The notes under the pieces were generated by a model. The model was given only the letters and a program-made list of their open reading frames with translations, was not told where the DNA came from and did not search any database. From Setoptus koraiensis (taxonomy: Eukaryota > Arthropoda): DNA of 64,000 bases. The DNA lies in contig CM106585.1 in NCBI GenBank assembly GCA_048013815.1, positions 13,702,001 through 13,766,000 of the forward strand, written 5' to 3'. The translations under genes and the position numbers were made by a program. Positions 11,123-22,599 of the stretch are shown here, piece by piece. The stretch's first letter is position 1; every line of letters starts with the position of its first letter.

Positions 11123-12412
11123 TTAGCACTGTCCCGCTAGAGCGCAAATCATAAACCTGCCATCACTATGAATTGCTAGAATTTTGCAGTTAGCTTATTT
11201 TTCTTCCAGATAGAAAATTTGCTTTTGTTTGCGCATACACATGACGAAAATAAGTTTCATCACAAGTCATGATCGGCATATTCTCATCATAAAGTTTCCG
11301 ATCTATTCTCGTGATCGCTCATGCATCACCATTCATGTTGTGCGAACTAGCAAAATCTGTTTTCTGTCCATGTCTAAATATAAATGTGCATGCATGCAGT
11401 CAGAGCGAAAAGATTATGCTCTCTGAATGAAACGCAGTAAACAGACCAATAATTGAGCCCCCAGCACAATTATTGGTCGGCTGCTAAAGAACCTTGGGAG
11501 TCTTGCCAAAAGATATGAAAACCTGAGGTTAGTCTAAATATAAATCTGGTAGCATGCAGCCAAAACAAACAGAACATGCGCCATGAATGAGACACAGTAA
11601 AAGGCACTGATAATTTCTGGAATAAATGGTTTTTATTGGCATAAAAATCAATTTCGATGTCGATTAGTTCGAGTGACAACGTACAGGGTCCGGATCGTTA
11701 GTCGGACTTGACATCTCGGAAATGACCGAGTCTCGATGTAACTGATTCTCGATTTGGACCTGGTTTAATCTGGACATGACAGTCAATTTGCCCATGAAAA
11801 AACGCCAATGGTTCAAACATTTGTGTGGCACGTAAACAACACTAGTGAGCCAATGTCTACTTGTTATCTATCGTGGCTTCGTGAACAACAAGCAAACAAC
11901 GACAACATGTTGCATAGTCCTGCCGAGCGGCTTTCTTGTAGCTGCCACAAGGCGATTTGTGCACTTCATCGGAAGGAAAAACAAATATTTACAAATATTT
12001 ACAAATATCGCTGCAAACAGACACTACAGTCAGACACTACACATGATGAGCGCTTACGTAATTAGCGCTTGTTTGCAGCCTAGGCGAGTTTGGCTACTGC
12101 AAGGCCAAAAACTACAAAATTTTTCGCCCCAGGAGGAAGTAGATGCGGTATTTTCAGGCGCAAGCGTGCCAATTGGTGTGGCAAGATGCGAGAGACATCT
12201 CACGACAAAGCATCAGCTTTCGTGTGTTGGATGTCTAAAGCTCGTCTAGCCTGCCCAAGTCGATGCTGTCTGAACGGAAGCAAGATATTGCAAGATTTTG
12301 GCGAACAAACGAACAAGATTGTGCGACGAGTGACTAGATTATTGCGCTCAATTTGTGACCGAATTCAAAATTGATCCGTTGATTATCTATGTATTGATCA
12401 CTGTTTGAGGAC
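11123..12412. other. Intergenic upstream of the C1 protease
   Basis: Holds an imperfect ~85-bp direct repeat (11371-11455 and 11532-11615, both around GTCTAAATATAAAT and GCATGCAG) and a hairpin at 11444-11478. Open frames at 11808-12374 overlap one another in different frames and lack recognisable content. Confidence 0.45.
11444..11478. other. Perfect 12-bp hairpin
   Basis: GACCAATAATTG and CAATTATTGGTC are exact reverse complements separated by 11 bases. It lies 322 bp upstream of the C1 protease start. Function unknown; it could be a dyad protein-binding site. Confidence 0.5.
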
Positions 12413-12529
12413 CAACTATTGCCCAGTCATCAACTATTGCCCAGTCATCAATTATTGGCCAGTCATCAATTATTGGCCAGCCATCAATTATTAGCCAGCC
12501 ATCAATTATTAGCCAGCCATCAATTTTTT
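12413..12529. repeat. 18-bp minisatellite before ELOVL
   Basis: About six copies of an 18-bp unit around GCCAGTCATCAATTATTG, drifting gradually from copy to copy. The unit is a multiple of three and the frame through it is open into ELOVL, encoding repeated SHQLLA, but it has no ATG. Confidence 0.85.
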
Positions 12530-12595
12530 GCGCCACCCGGAGCGAGCGATATATCGAGGGGCAAGACAAACAAACACGAACAAGCATCGCCAGAG

Positions 12596-13489
12596 ATGAC
12601 AAGCTCACAATGGGAGCTTGCCGGCTTGCAGGGCGCTGCCACCGCCAACTACAGTCAGTACGCAAATGCATTGTTGCATGCGGAGGCCCACTTCCGGTAC
12701 GATGTGTCCCGAAATTGGTTCGAGCGCAATTGGCACACATCAATTTATTTGGCAATTGTGTATGTGCTGGCCACGTTCGCTCTCAGGGCCCACATGGCTA
12801 GTAGGGCGCCCATGAATTTGAGATGGGCGCTAATATTGTGGAACGCATCATTGGCGATATTCAGCATAATGGGATCAGTGCGCGTATGGCCCGAGTTTTT
12901 GCACGTGCTGAGCAGCCAGCGTGGCTTATATGAATCTGTTTGTGACAACTCGTACCGGACGAAGGCACCTAGCGGATTATGGGTGCATCTGTTCGCCCTG
13001 AGCAAGCTGGTGGAGTTTGGCGACACATTGTTTGTTGTGTTGCGCAAACAAAAGCTTCACCTGTTGCACTGGTACCATCATTCAACAGTGATAGTGTTCA
13101 CCTGGCTCACCATGGCCTATGTGCCCGCTTTTTCTAGGTGGCACGGCAACATTAATTATATGATTCACACATTAATGTATTCCTATTATACAATGAAAGC
13201 CATGCGAATCAGGCTGCCGGCATTCGTTGCCCAGACCATTACGGCGCTGCAAATTGTGCAAATGCCCCTGGGCATCTTCGCGGTGTTCACGGCCATCTTC
13301 TACCGGGCCACGGCAAGACCTTGCGCCGTGGACGTCATATCGAGCAGCGTGGCCATGGTGACTTACCTGTCATACTTTGTGTTGTTTGTGGACTTTTGGT
13401 CAAACAATTACGCAAGCAAGAGCGCGAATGCGGCCCCAAGCGACAAGCCAACGAGAATTAAAAAGAACTCCGTTGTCGGCAGGCACTGA
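12596..13489 (+). CDS. ELOVL fatty-acid elongase
   Basis: A single-exon frame of 297 residues from the ATG at 12596 (AGAGATGACA). ELOVL proteins are ER membrane condensing enzymes that add malonyl-CoA units to fatty acyl-CoA. The diagnostic motifs are all present: KLVEFGDTLFVVLRKQ, the HxxHH box in LHWYHHST, and NYMIHTLMYSYY, with several membrane segments around them. The form of the box and the KxxEFGDT segment are closest to the ELOVL3/6 class that elongates saturated and monounsaturated chains. The C-terminus is basic (KPTRIKKN), as expected for a cytosolic ER-retention tail, though a clear KKxx end is absent. AATAAA at 13692-13697 is a plausible poly(A) signal. It converges on the EF-hand gene. 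Confidence 0.92.
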   Translation: MTSSQWELAGLQGAATANYSQYANALLHAEAHFRYDVSRNWFERNWHTSIYLAIVYVLATFALRAHMASRAPMNLRWALILWNASLAIFSIMGSVRVWPEFLHVLSSQRGLYESVCDNSYRTKAPSGLWVHLFALSKLVEFGDTLFVVLRKQKLHLLHWYHHSTVIVFTWLTMAYVPAFSRWHGNINYMIHTLMYSYYTMKAMRIRLPAFVAQTITALQIVQMPLGIFAVFTAIFYRATARPCAVDVISSSVAMVTYLSYFVLFVDFWSNNYASKSANAAPSDKPTRIKKNSVVGRH

Positions 13490-13841
13490 CGGCCGCGGTA
13501 AGCGCGCGCGCGATAACCGCGGACCAAACCAACCAAACAATCAGAGATTCAAAGAACCTTCCGTTTTGCATTGAAACGACAACCATTCAACAGGTGAACA
13601 GACGACGATGAAACTAGAATGAAACGCCCCACAAACACACGCTCGGCATTCGGACAAATACAGTTCGGGTGCAGATAAAATGCAACGGTGCAATAAAAGA
13701 ATTATCTCGAAAAGAATCTCCAGAGTCGCAAGTGGACAAAGTGCACAAACGCTGTCTCGCTCGTGCTGCTACCTTTAATCAGTTTAAATTATGAGCCTTA
13801 AATGTTCGTTTTGACACATTCGAACAACACCGCCGCTCATG

Positions 13842-15247
13842 TCAGATGATGAGCTTGACGAACTCGTCAATGTTTATTTTGCCCTCGTTCAAGGCGTCCG
13901 ACGACGACGACGACGCCGACGACGACGCCGAAGCCGTGCCCAGGTACTTTGTTCCTTTCAGCAGGTCGCGCAATTCCTTGTCGGTGAGCTTCTCGCCTAT
14001 GAGCATGAGGCCCGATTTAATTTCGTCTATCGTTATGTAACCATTTCCGTCTAAATCGAACACTTTGAAGGCGGCACGCAAGTCCGATTCGCAATCTTTC
14101 TCTAGCGACTGTTCGTGATGCAAACTGTCTGCTTGCGCTTGTTTGCTCCTACTTCCGCTTACGTCACCGCTACTGCTGCTGCTACGCGCCGTGTCGTCGC
14201 TATGTTCGGCCGCTTGCTGGTTGGCCTGGTGTGTCTTACTGGAGCGTCCAAACGAATGTCTGCGCGACTTGAGAGAGGCTCGCGACGACGACGGCGAAGC
14301 GCACGTCAGACTGTTGCTGTTTGAGGCGCTAGGCGAGTCGGCGTGCGCCGATCTCGAACTGGCGCCAGAGGCCGCTGGCGTTGCTGTTCTGGCCGACTGG
14401 TGGCTTGTTGTTGAGACATTGTCGACCAGATTGTCGGACAATTGAATGAAGTGCGATATCCAGTCGAGAAACTCCTCTTCGCTTATGCGCGAGTCGCCTG
14501 CAACGGACACGAGTGGCATTGTGCGGTAACAGGAAGTTGCTCATTAGTAAATGCTCATTAGTTAATTCTCATTAGTATATGCTCATTATTAAATGTTCAT
14601 TAGTAACATAGTGCTCATTAGCTAATGCTCATTAGTAACATCAGCAGTAGTAATGGGTGCTTACCGCGCTTCGAGGCAGTGACTATTATGCGCTCGAGGA
14701 GACTGTCTTCCAGGGGTATACCCAAATTGGCTAGCATGTGATTTAATTCTCTGATGTCTATTAGGCCGTCCTGATTGACGTCTATCAACGAAAAGGCGTA
14801 TTGTATTTGCGATTGCGATATCGATCTTGGAATTGTTAGTAATTGTTGGTTGTCGTCCTTGTCCGACAGCATAGACTGGTGTCGCTGTCCGAACAGGGGC
14901 GACAAAACCGTTGGCGCAACCAGCTGATTCTGGTGCCCAGCGTCCACCAATTTGGCTGGCTGTTGTTGTGATTGTTTTTGTTGTGATTGAGACTGAGACT
15001 GAGTGGTTGTGTTGGCCATTGCGGCCGATTGTGCCGACGATGCCATGCTGTGACGTCTTCTGTTGCCCTTACCCGTTCCTTTCTCGCCACCTATCAAAGT
15101 GTCTCGCTGCTGCTGCTGCTGCTGTTGCTCTGTGTCCCTCGATTGTTGGGATTGTGACAGTTGCTGTTGTTGCTGTTGTTGTTGCTGTTGTTGCAGCTGC
15201 TGCTGTTGAGCCTGTTTCAACGCCTTGGACGATCTAGTGGAGAACAT
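13842..15247 (-). CDS. EF-hand calcium-binding protein (calmodulin-like)
   Basis: Exons 15247-14665 and 14497-13842 (167-bp intron, donor GCG|GTAAGC, acceptor GCAG|GCGACT) give 412 residues. Domain order: a poly-Gln N-terminus; EF-hand 1 with loop DVNQDGLIDIRE; a degenerate second hand reading GGDSRISEEEF; a Ser-rich linker of more than 100 residues; EF-hand 3 with loop DLDGNGYITIDE; and a fourth hand whose loop is broken by a Ser-rich run before GKINIDEFVKLI. So two loops look able to bind calcium. It resembles a calmodulin stretched by low-complexity inserts; partners are unknown. The ATG at 15247 (MFSTRSSK) is my choice; the frame is open further to 15406, and a further 5' exon is possible. 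Confidence 0.75.
14538..14642. repeat. Intronic minisatellite
   Basis: Seven or so copies of a 13-15-base unit around TGCTCATTAGTAA, lying within the intron of the EF-hand gene and making up most of it. Confidence 0.8.
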
Positions 15248-18200
15248 GTACCTTAGTGGTTCCTGGCATTGGAGCAACGACGAATAATAATAACAATTGA
15301 ATATAAGCACAGATTGACACATTAGTTTAGAGCTGTCGTGTACACACTTTACAGATATTGCCAAGCTTGCCAAGCAATGTTGAAAAGTATAACTAAAGCA
15401 CAACAAACGCCCGGCAATTGCTTAAGTGATCGCTGTCGGGCCTCACAACACTTGACTGAAAATGATGAAATGATCAAATGATGAAACAACGCAAATACGA
15501 AACGATGGAATTAAAATGAAGCACGGCATATGGCAGTTGTTGTTGTTGCGACAACATTACTATTACTACTACTAATTCAAGTTCAACGTTGTTGCATTAT
15601 ACATAAACGTTGCAGACGAACCCTGCGCCACAATTGCATCTCCAATGACATGTCTACATAACTGACTGATGGCAGACACTACAATTATTTAGTAGATAAC
15701 TAATAGATACCGCACATTGTAGCCAGGCCAACGTCAAATAGCTCACTGCAGCCTGTAAGAGAAACGCACAGGTAAATATCATTCATTCATTATGGCTTCT
15801 CATCGTGTTTTTATAGTAGCTAGTCCTATTGGTGGTGCCAATTGTAAACATTAACGTACAACGCTCTCGGCCTGTGTAATAAATCACATTCACATAAAAA
15901 TCGTCGTCTAATGGCATTCGATTATGATTATGATCACTATTGACTGCTATTTACCTAGGATAAACGCTGCACAACATCCATTACTATACTATAACACGGG
16001 CATTTACTTCTGGTCTAACAATAGGAATCATTGAACTAACTGACAATGGTTAGCTCTCCTCTCAATGCATATAAACACAAACAAATACACAACAAATTAG
16101 TAGCGCTATGCGCCTCACAACCTTGTCAGTTAACCTGTTGTGTTCACCTGTTGCCGTGCCCGCATGGCCGGTCAACAACCAATTATAAAGCGCTTGTCAT
16201 TGATTTGATGTTGCGCAATCATGAACTACCGTGGCCAACTTTGCACTGCGAAGATCATTCATCGGCCAGAAACAAACAGCGACAGACATTGCGAACCGCA
16301 TACTGTTCCTCTCACAATTAATTACTAATTAATCCTGTTGGCAAGCTGCGTGTCGCAATCATCATCATATAATGACACATTGTGTGATGATGATACAAAT
16401 TGCCACTTTTCAAGCTCTCTCTCTCTCTCTCTCTCTCTGCTGTTGGCGACACCAAAACTACTTTGTACTCTGGGATTGTTGCATGAGCGTCGCTACTAAT
16501 GTCATTGCATTCGTGAGACAGCGTTCCATTCAGTTATAATGCGGGCCGATGGTATTGCGGTAACACGGACAACAAGTCGGTAGAGCCAATACAGTTTTTG
16601 AATTATTGCCATGATCAACTGGCCTCAACAAATGGCCTCAACAAATGATCCGCACAATGAAATGCGTGCTGTATGCATCTCGACAAGACACGGTCGACAC
16701 ATATTGGATCATGCCGGTGACCGGTCGAGAAGCAGGCCGGCGGCCGGAGAATCTCAACTGAGTTGGCATCGATAACAGAATTGTCCCGTCACCAGTCCGT
16801 TATTTGTCGCTCGATGATACTCAACTGCGATCTAAACGACGGAAGCTGATAGAAGTCGATGCAAGCTTCGCTATTAGTGATTGCATTTGATAGCGCTACT
16901 GCTAGTTAATTAGTTGAGTTCTCTAAATTGAGTGTCGCTCGACATGTAGCTAGAAGCAAGAATAAATTTACCGATGCGAACGCGTGAAGGGTCAGCTAAC
17001 TCGTGCCGCTACAACAAAATTCTTCATGCAACATACTCATATAAGCAAGTCTATTGTTGGTGGCTGATTTGACGATGAAAGCAATTATTTGTTATCATTC
17101 AGTATCATACGGTGCAGAAACCGAGCAGTAAAATTAATTACCATAAATAGTTTTGCTATTGCGTGTGTACAAATAATAATTGACACTTGTTGATTAATAT
17201 AATAATAACAATGCCGTTGTGAGCGCTTGTTAGCTGCCGGTGATAATTACCAGTAGTTTGGCTAGATTTATCTTCACCACACCAAACAACATAACAGCAA
17301 CGAATGCAACGATTTGCAGCAGTCTATATGCGGCAATTGTTCCTGAGAAGGTGTCAACCTGCTGCAATTTTTATCTTAACTTTCAATATCTTGCCAGTAT
17401 TCCTCTCTATGAATAAAGTGAATAATAATTGCCCACGATAATAATTATGGCAATGGTAGGCTCTGTGTCCATTTAGCGCGAAACGTTGTTGTGTTGGTAG
17501 TGACAGGATACAAATAAATTAGAAGATAAATTTACTCATAGATTAATTATTGTCTAATCATTGTCCAAGCAGTACTTGAACACACATTGCGCTAAATCAA
17601 AACTTTACTTCGCAAAGTAAGCAAATTTTATATGTACCTGTAGTCTCAAACTAGACAGCAACTGTCATTTAAATCGCTCCGAAATATTGACTAAATAATT
17701 GAATGATTTAATAATGTTTTAACGCTAACAACTAACTCAAACGACGCTTGCTGATAAAATAAACACAATCCTCATTACTTAAGAGTCATTAGGAATGAGA
17801 GCTGTACGAGCCCGTTCCGCTAGAGGCGCAAGCAGCCTACTGACAATGCACAATCTAATCTAGATTGTGACGACAAATGTTTCTTGGGATTGATTACAAT
17901 GCAAAAGTGCTTTTTTCGAGCGATCTCGCCTTTACTGCATGATAGCGGCTCACACACTGGCACCACGTGAAAAAATCTCAAAGCGTCGCCCTGTCGGACT
18001 TTTTTCGCACAAGGCCCAACGTCATGTAGGCACATGTAGGCATTTTTTCATTTGTCAAGTGACGATGATGTTTGCCGAGTATCTAGGTGACATTTAAATC
18101 AACAACTTTTTTTTTCACTCGAAAAAGTGCACGAGGGCTCCGTATCGGGTCTACAGGTATAGCAATGATGTATCATGCAAAACACTACTAACCTACGAAA

Positions 18201-18293
18201 ACTATTGGACAGACTATAAGCGGAATAGGTGGCAAGACTCTGCTTTCAAGTATTTGATTGTCTATGTAGCGATGCAAATAAACATTCTACCAA
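15248..18293. other. Intergenic, gene-poor
   Basis: About 3 kb of sequence rich in AATTA and CAACAA motifs, with a CT microsatellite near 16411-16438. Open frames are short and lack recognisable motifs. It may hold 5' exons or enhancers of the EF-hand gene, but nothing in the sequence shows this. Confidence 0.45.
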
Positions 18294-18725
18294 ACCGAAT
18301 CTTGTACATGTCGATCGCGTTGATTTAGTGTTCAGATGTGCTCACCTCATATCTAGTAATTAGTCTAATTATGACTGACCTGCTGGCTTTTACTCTAATT
18401 TGATGCGATTCTTCTTTTGCTGTCACTGTGTCATTTGGACGATTTCTAGAGATTTTATCTATTAGATCCTCTTCGTTAGGCTATTGCACGATAATAACGA
18501 TAACAAATTACATAAGATGATTAATAGCATATCTTATTTGTTTGATACTGGCTGCCCTCTGTGCAATTACAGCCAACTATGAACTATACACAATTGCCAC
18601 TCATCATTAGTTATATGATATATGTGTATCAGCTCGATTGGATGTTGTATTTTCGTCTATTTGTTTACTACTTTGGTCGTGGTTAGATGCACAATAGAAT
18701 TCTATCATTGTTATGCTCTTCCATT
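18294..18725. repeat. Dispersed ~430-bp repeat, copy 2
   Basis: Second copy of 717-1150 in the same orientation with scattered substitutions and a few short indels. Flanks on both sides are unrelated to those of copy 1. Confidence 0.8.
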
Positions 18726-19574
18726 TGTGTGTCTCTAGTCTGATTAAATCATCGCACTATTCATAATAATAATCAAAGAGTTTGAAACTAGATTGAACTA
18801 GACCGACGGACGCATAACCTTGACTACTTGCATCTTGACTAGTCAGTATAGCACACAATAGTAGAAGCTTAGTAAATTTGTATTTTGAATTGTACTTTTA
18901 GTTGTTTGTTGGTTGGTGATATATATTATATATATATATATGTTTGTTTGTGTGCGAATAGTGTATAATGACAGCAAACAAAAAAGCTAACACACTTCGT
19001 CACGTCCATGATGGTTAATGGGGCTACAAAGAAGAAATGGAAAATTTCTTAGCAAGTTCTATCTAGTCGGGCCACTATAAGACTAGCTGTGAATTGTGCT
19101 AGATGACATGTGTAGAGTAAACAGCGATCTTACTTGACATTGTTGCCAAGATCACCGCATAGTTGGCTGAGTTCGTTTGAAAAGAACACAATTAGACGAT
19201 GTAGTATAGGGACTTCAGACAACAAGCTAGGAGAAGCATAGACTGTGCGATCGCTTGGGCTCCAGCAGTTTGTTTGTGTGACGTTGGAATGTCTAAAGTC
19301 TCTGTTCGCCTTTCTCACTCACTAACTAACTCAATCCATCATAATAGTAATGGGGATAATTCAGTTCGTCATCACCATCAGCTTAAATTATTATTTCCAC
19401 TGTAAGGTACACATATGTTTTCAGACAATGCTCGCGGATACCATCATCATAAGATAAAAGACAATGATGACGGAGTAAAAAAAAATCAAGCAAGACGGGC
19501 CATCCGATTAATGGATATTTATTTTATGTGAGATAGTCTGAAACCAGCGTCGCCACAATTAAATATAATTCAAT
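18726..19574. other. Intergenic 3' of RpS15
   Basis: Contains a TA dinucleotide tract near 18919-18944. No gene seen. Confidence 0.45.
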
Positions 19575-20238
<664 letters not shown>

Positions 20239-20835
20239 GGTGAGTTTTGTTGTGTGACAAATATCCTGGTTGAGTTTTAATTAAATTTTCCAACAGATCT
20301 ACTGTTATGTGTTAAGGGATCCAAATAAATATTGGGACAAGTCCGGTTAAATTAACAAATGTACTGGTGGATACAAATCAGACCGCATGAATAATTCCAA
20401 ATACCGACGAAACAGCATGAGGAACACCGAACTCACGCACACACGGCAGCCCGTAAACTTGTAAAGCAACAACTTACGCATGCGCGTTAGGCAAAATCCG
20501 GAAATCGTTAGTAAAGGCGCTTTAATCAAACTAAAAAAATTACAAAATATACACAAAATATTTATGTTTTATTATGGCATAGTTAACCTTTTTATACAAT
20601 TGGTAATTATGAACATTTGTTCCTAACATGAATACTAAGCTAGAGATTTTAAGTTTCTTTTATACTATTGTCATGAAGCTTGCAATACTGAAATCCTCTA
20701 GCAATTGACTCGATTGGATTAACTCACTCTCAATGAGTTGTAATTGTTATCATGTCTGATAGCATGCAACACACAACGTCAAGATTATTATTGATATCAG
20801 TTCGAGGAATGACAGTATCAAATGAACAGTGTGGA
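20239..20835. other. Spacer between RpS15 and WASp
   Basis: About 600 bp holding the RpS15 promoter and leader and the WASp 3' untranslated region. Both genes are on the minus strand. No clear TATA box or poly(A) site stands out. Confidence 0.4.
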
Positions 20836-22599
20836 TCAAGATTCGTCCCATTCGTCATCATCATCTTCGTCACTAGTTGACAAATCACTATCGTCGGTTT
20901 GCTGAAGTGCCTTGCTTCTTTCCTGTAGAGCCTTGGCCAGTGCGCCAGCCAATCCTCCGGAAGGTGCGACACTAGTTTCACTACACATTTTTGTAACTCC
21001 TCGGTCTACATGATTCAGCTTGACACCTCGCCGTATTTGGTTCAAAAGAGCGTCCCGAACATCTTCCGTTTGATTGCTTTGAACTTCCTTGATCTTTGAC
21101 TCAGACTTAGATCTTAAATCTACAGGATTCAATTGTTTCCCTTTTATCACCTCGCTCATGAGAGCCGCATGTGGATTTATCCGCGGAGGTCCTGAATTGT
21201 TCGCTTGTTGCACGGATGGCATGGGAGGCATAGAAGGTGGCGGTGGGGGTGGCGGCGGTGGCGGCTGCATGGGTGGTATAGGTGGTGCTGGGGCCGGCGG
21301 CGGTGGAGCCGCATGGGTTATCCCATTTGATTGAGGAGGAGGAGGAGGTGGTGGTGGTGGTGGTGGAGGTGGCGGCGGAGCCGCCTGGGCTGTCCCATTT
21401 GATTGAGGAGGTGGAGGAGGTGGGGGAGGAGGAGGATTACATGATTGCTGGCTATTGTCATTGTTGAATTGACGGACCTGATTAGAGGGCTGGGGAATAC
21501 TGTTAGTCTTCTGCGAGTAGTAACCTGAGTTCTGTGGTATACCATTGGGGGTACGAATTGTATTTTCGGTGTTATTGGCAGATTTGTGTGAACTGGGAAA
21601 TGAACCTACAGCCGGCATAGGTGGCCTAGGAGGAGGAGGGGGTAGTGGTGCGTGAGCTGGTGGCGCTTGGCCGATCTTTTTTAGATCCTTCTCTATATTA
21701 GGGTTCACATTTTCACAGTCAAATCCAGTTTTTGGGCACCATCCGACGTGTTGCACATGCTGAAAGTTAGTTGGAAGACTGATATCTTTCTTGCTAAGTT
21801 TCTTCTTTTCACTTTTGCTTACATTGGCCAACGAGGCCAAAAGTTTATGATTATAACCAATGGCCGATTGTGATTTTGGCATTGATGACACAGATATAAT
21901 GGCAGATGCTCCACTTTGAGTGGGTTGCAATTTTGCTGAGTTAGTGTGTGGTAAAGGGCCATGGTGATTGTTATGGCTATTAGTAGATTGATGACTTTGT
22001 GTTAACTGGCTACTATCGTTGGCCTGATGTCTAGTCTTGTTGTAGTTAATATCTTTTTTGGCGGCGGAACCAGGATTGTTGTTGACAAGATTGGCTATAT
22101 TGTTATTGTCTGGAGCTTGTTTCAATCTATTGTTCAGTCTCTTGTCTCTTTCCCTCAATTTACCTTGTACAGTTTCCTTGAAGTTTTGAGCCTCCTCTTC
22201 ACTGGCAAAATTCAATCCAGCCATACCAGTGTCAGCTTCAAATGTGTGAAAGGTTGGCCTAGGTGTTCGATAGTCGAATTTATTATAAATCTCTTGTTGC
22301 CAATCGAGACACTCTCTATCACAGTCAAATACCGTTATGAAGTATGATCTTTTCGTATGGTCCTTGACGAAACATGCAACACCAGTAGTTTTAATAGTCC
22401 ATTCGTCTTGAGAATGAGCCTCAGTGATAAATAGCTGTACAACTGCTGTAGCCAACGTATAACGCGCCTTGCCCAGGAGGCGAATAACTAGAGTATTTTG
22501 ATGTTCATCGAGCAAGATTGAGGGCTGATGCGTGTCTTTTTCTTTACTCGTCCTCATCTTGGCCCCTTTGACGTTGTTTGATAGATTAGAAGTAGCCAT
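20836..22599 (-). CDS. WASp: WASP-family actin nucleation promoter
   Basis: A single-exon frame of 587 residues. WASp links Cdc42 signals to the Arp2/3 complex, which nucleates branched actin. Order of parts: WH1 domain (~30-148, with VACFVKDHTKRSYF and TFHTFEADTGMAGLNFA); a basic patch KKKLSKK at 265-271; a CRIB motif (DISLPTNFQHVQHVGW, 272-287); a long poly-Pro region; two WH2 actin-binding helices (NPHAALMSEVIKG and RDALLNQIRRGVKLNHV); and a central/acidic tail ending DDDDEWDES with the Arp2/3-binding Trp. Two oddities: the usual Asp after GW in CRIB is Cys, and after CRIB only a few residues precede the prolines, so the helical autoinhibitory part of the GBD seems missing. It lies head to head with Lunapark, about 1.9 kb away. 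Confidence 0.95.
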   Translation of the reverse strand: MATSNLSNNVKGAKMRTSKEKDTHQPSILLDEHQNTLVIRLLGKARYTLATAVVQLFITEAHSQDEWTIKTTGVACFVKDHTKRSYFITVFDCDRECLDWQQEIYNKFDYRTPRPTFHTFEADTGMAGLNFASEEEAQNFKETVQGKLRERDKRLNNRLKQAPDNNNIANLVNNNPGSAAKKDINYNKTRHQANDSSQLTQSHQSTNSHNNHHGPLPHTNSAKLQPTQSGASAIISVSSMPKSQSAIGYNHKLLASLANVSKSEKKKLSKKDISLPTNFQHVQHVGWCPKTGFDCENVNPNIEKDLKKIGQAPPAHAPLPPPPPRPPMPAVGSFPSSHKSANNTENTIRTPNGIPQNSGYYSQKTNSIPQPSNQVRQFNNDNSQQSCNPPPPPPPPPPQSNGTAQAAPPPPPPPPPPPPPPPQSNGITHAAPPPPAPAPPIPPMQPPPPPPPPPPSMPPMPSVQQANNSGPPRINPHAALMSEVIKGKQLNPVDLRSKSESKIKEVQSNQTEDVRDALLNQIRRGVKLNHVDRGVTKMCSETSVAPSGGLAGALAKALQERSKALQQTDDSDLSTSDEDDDDEWDES

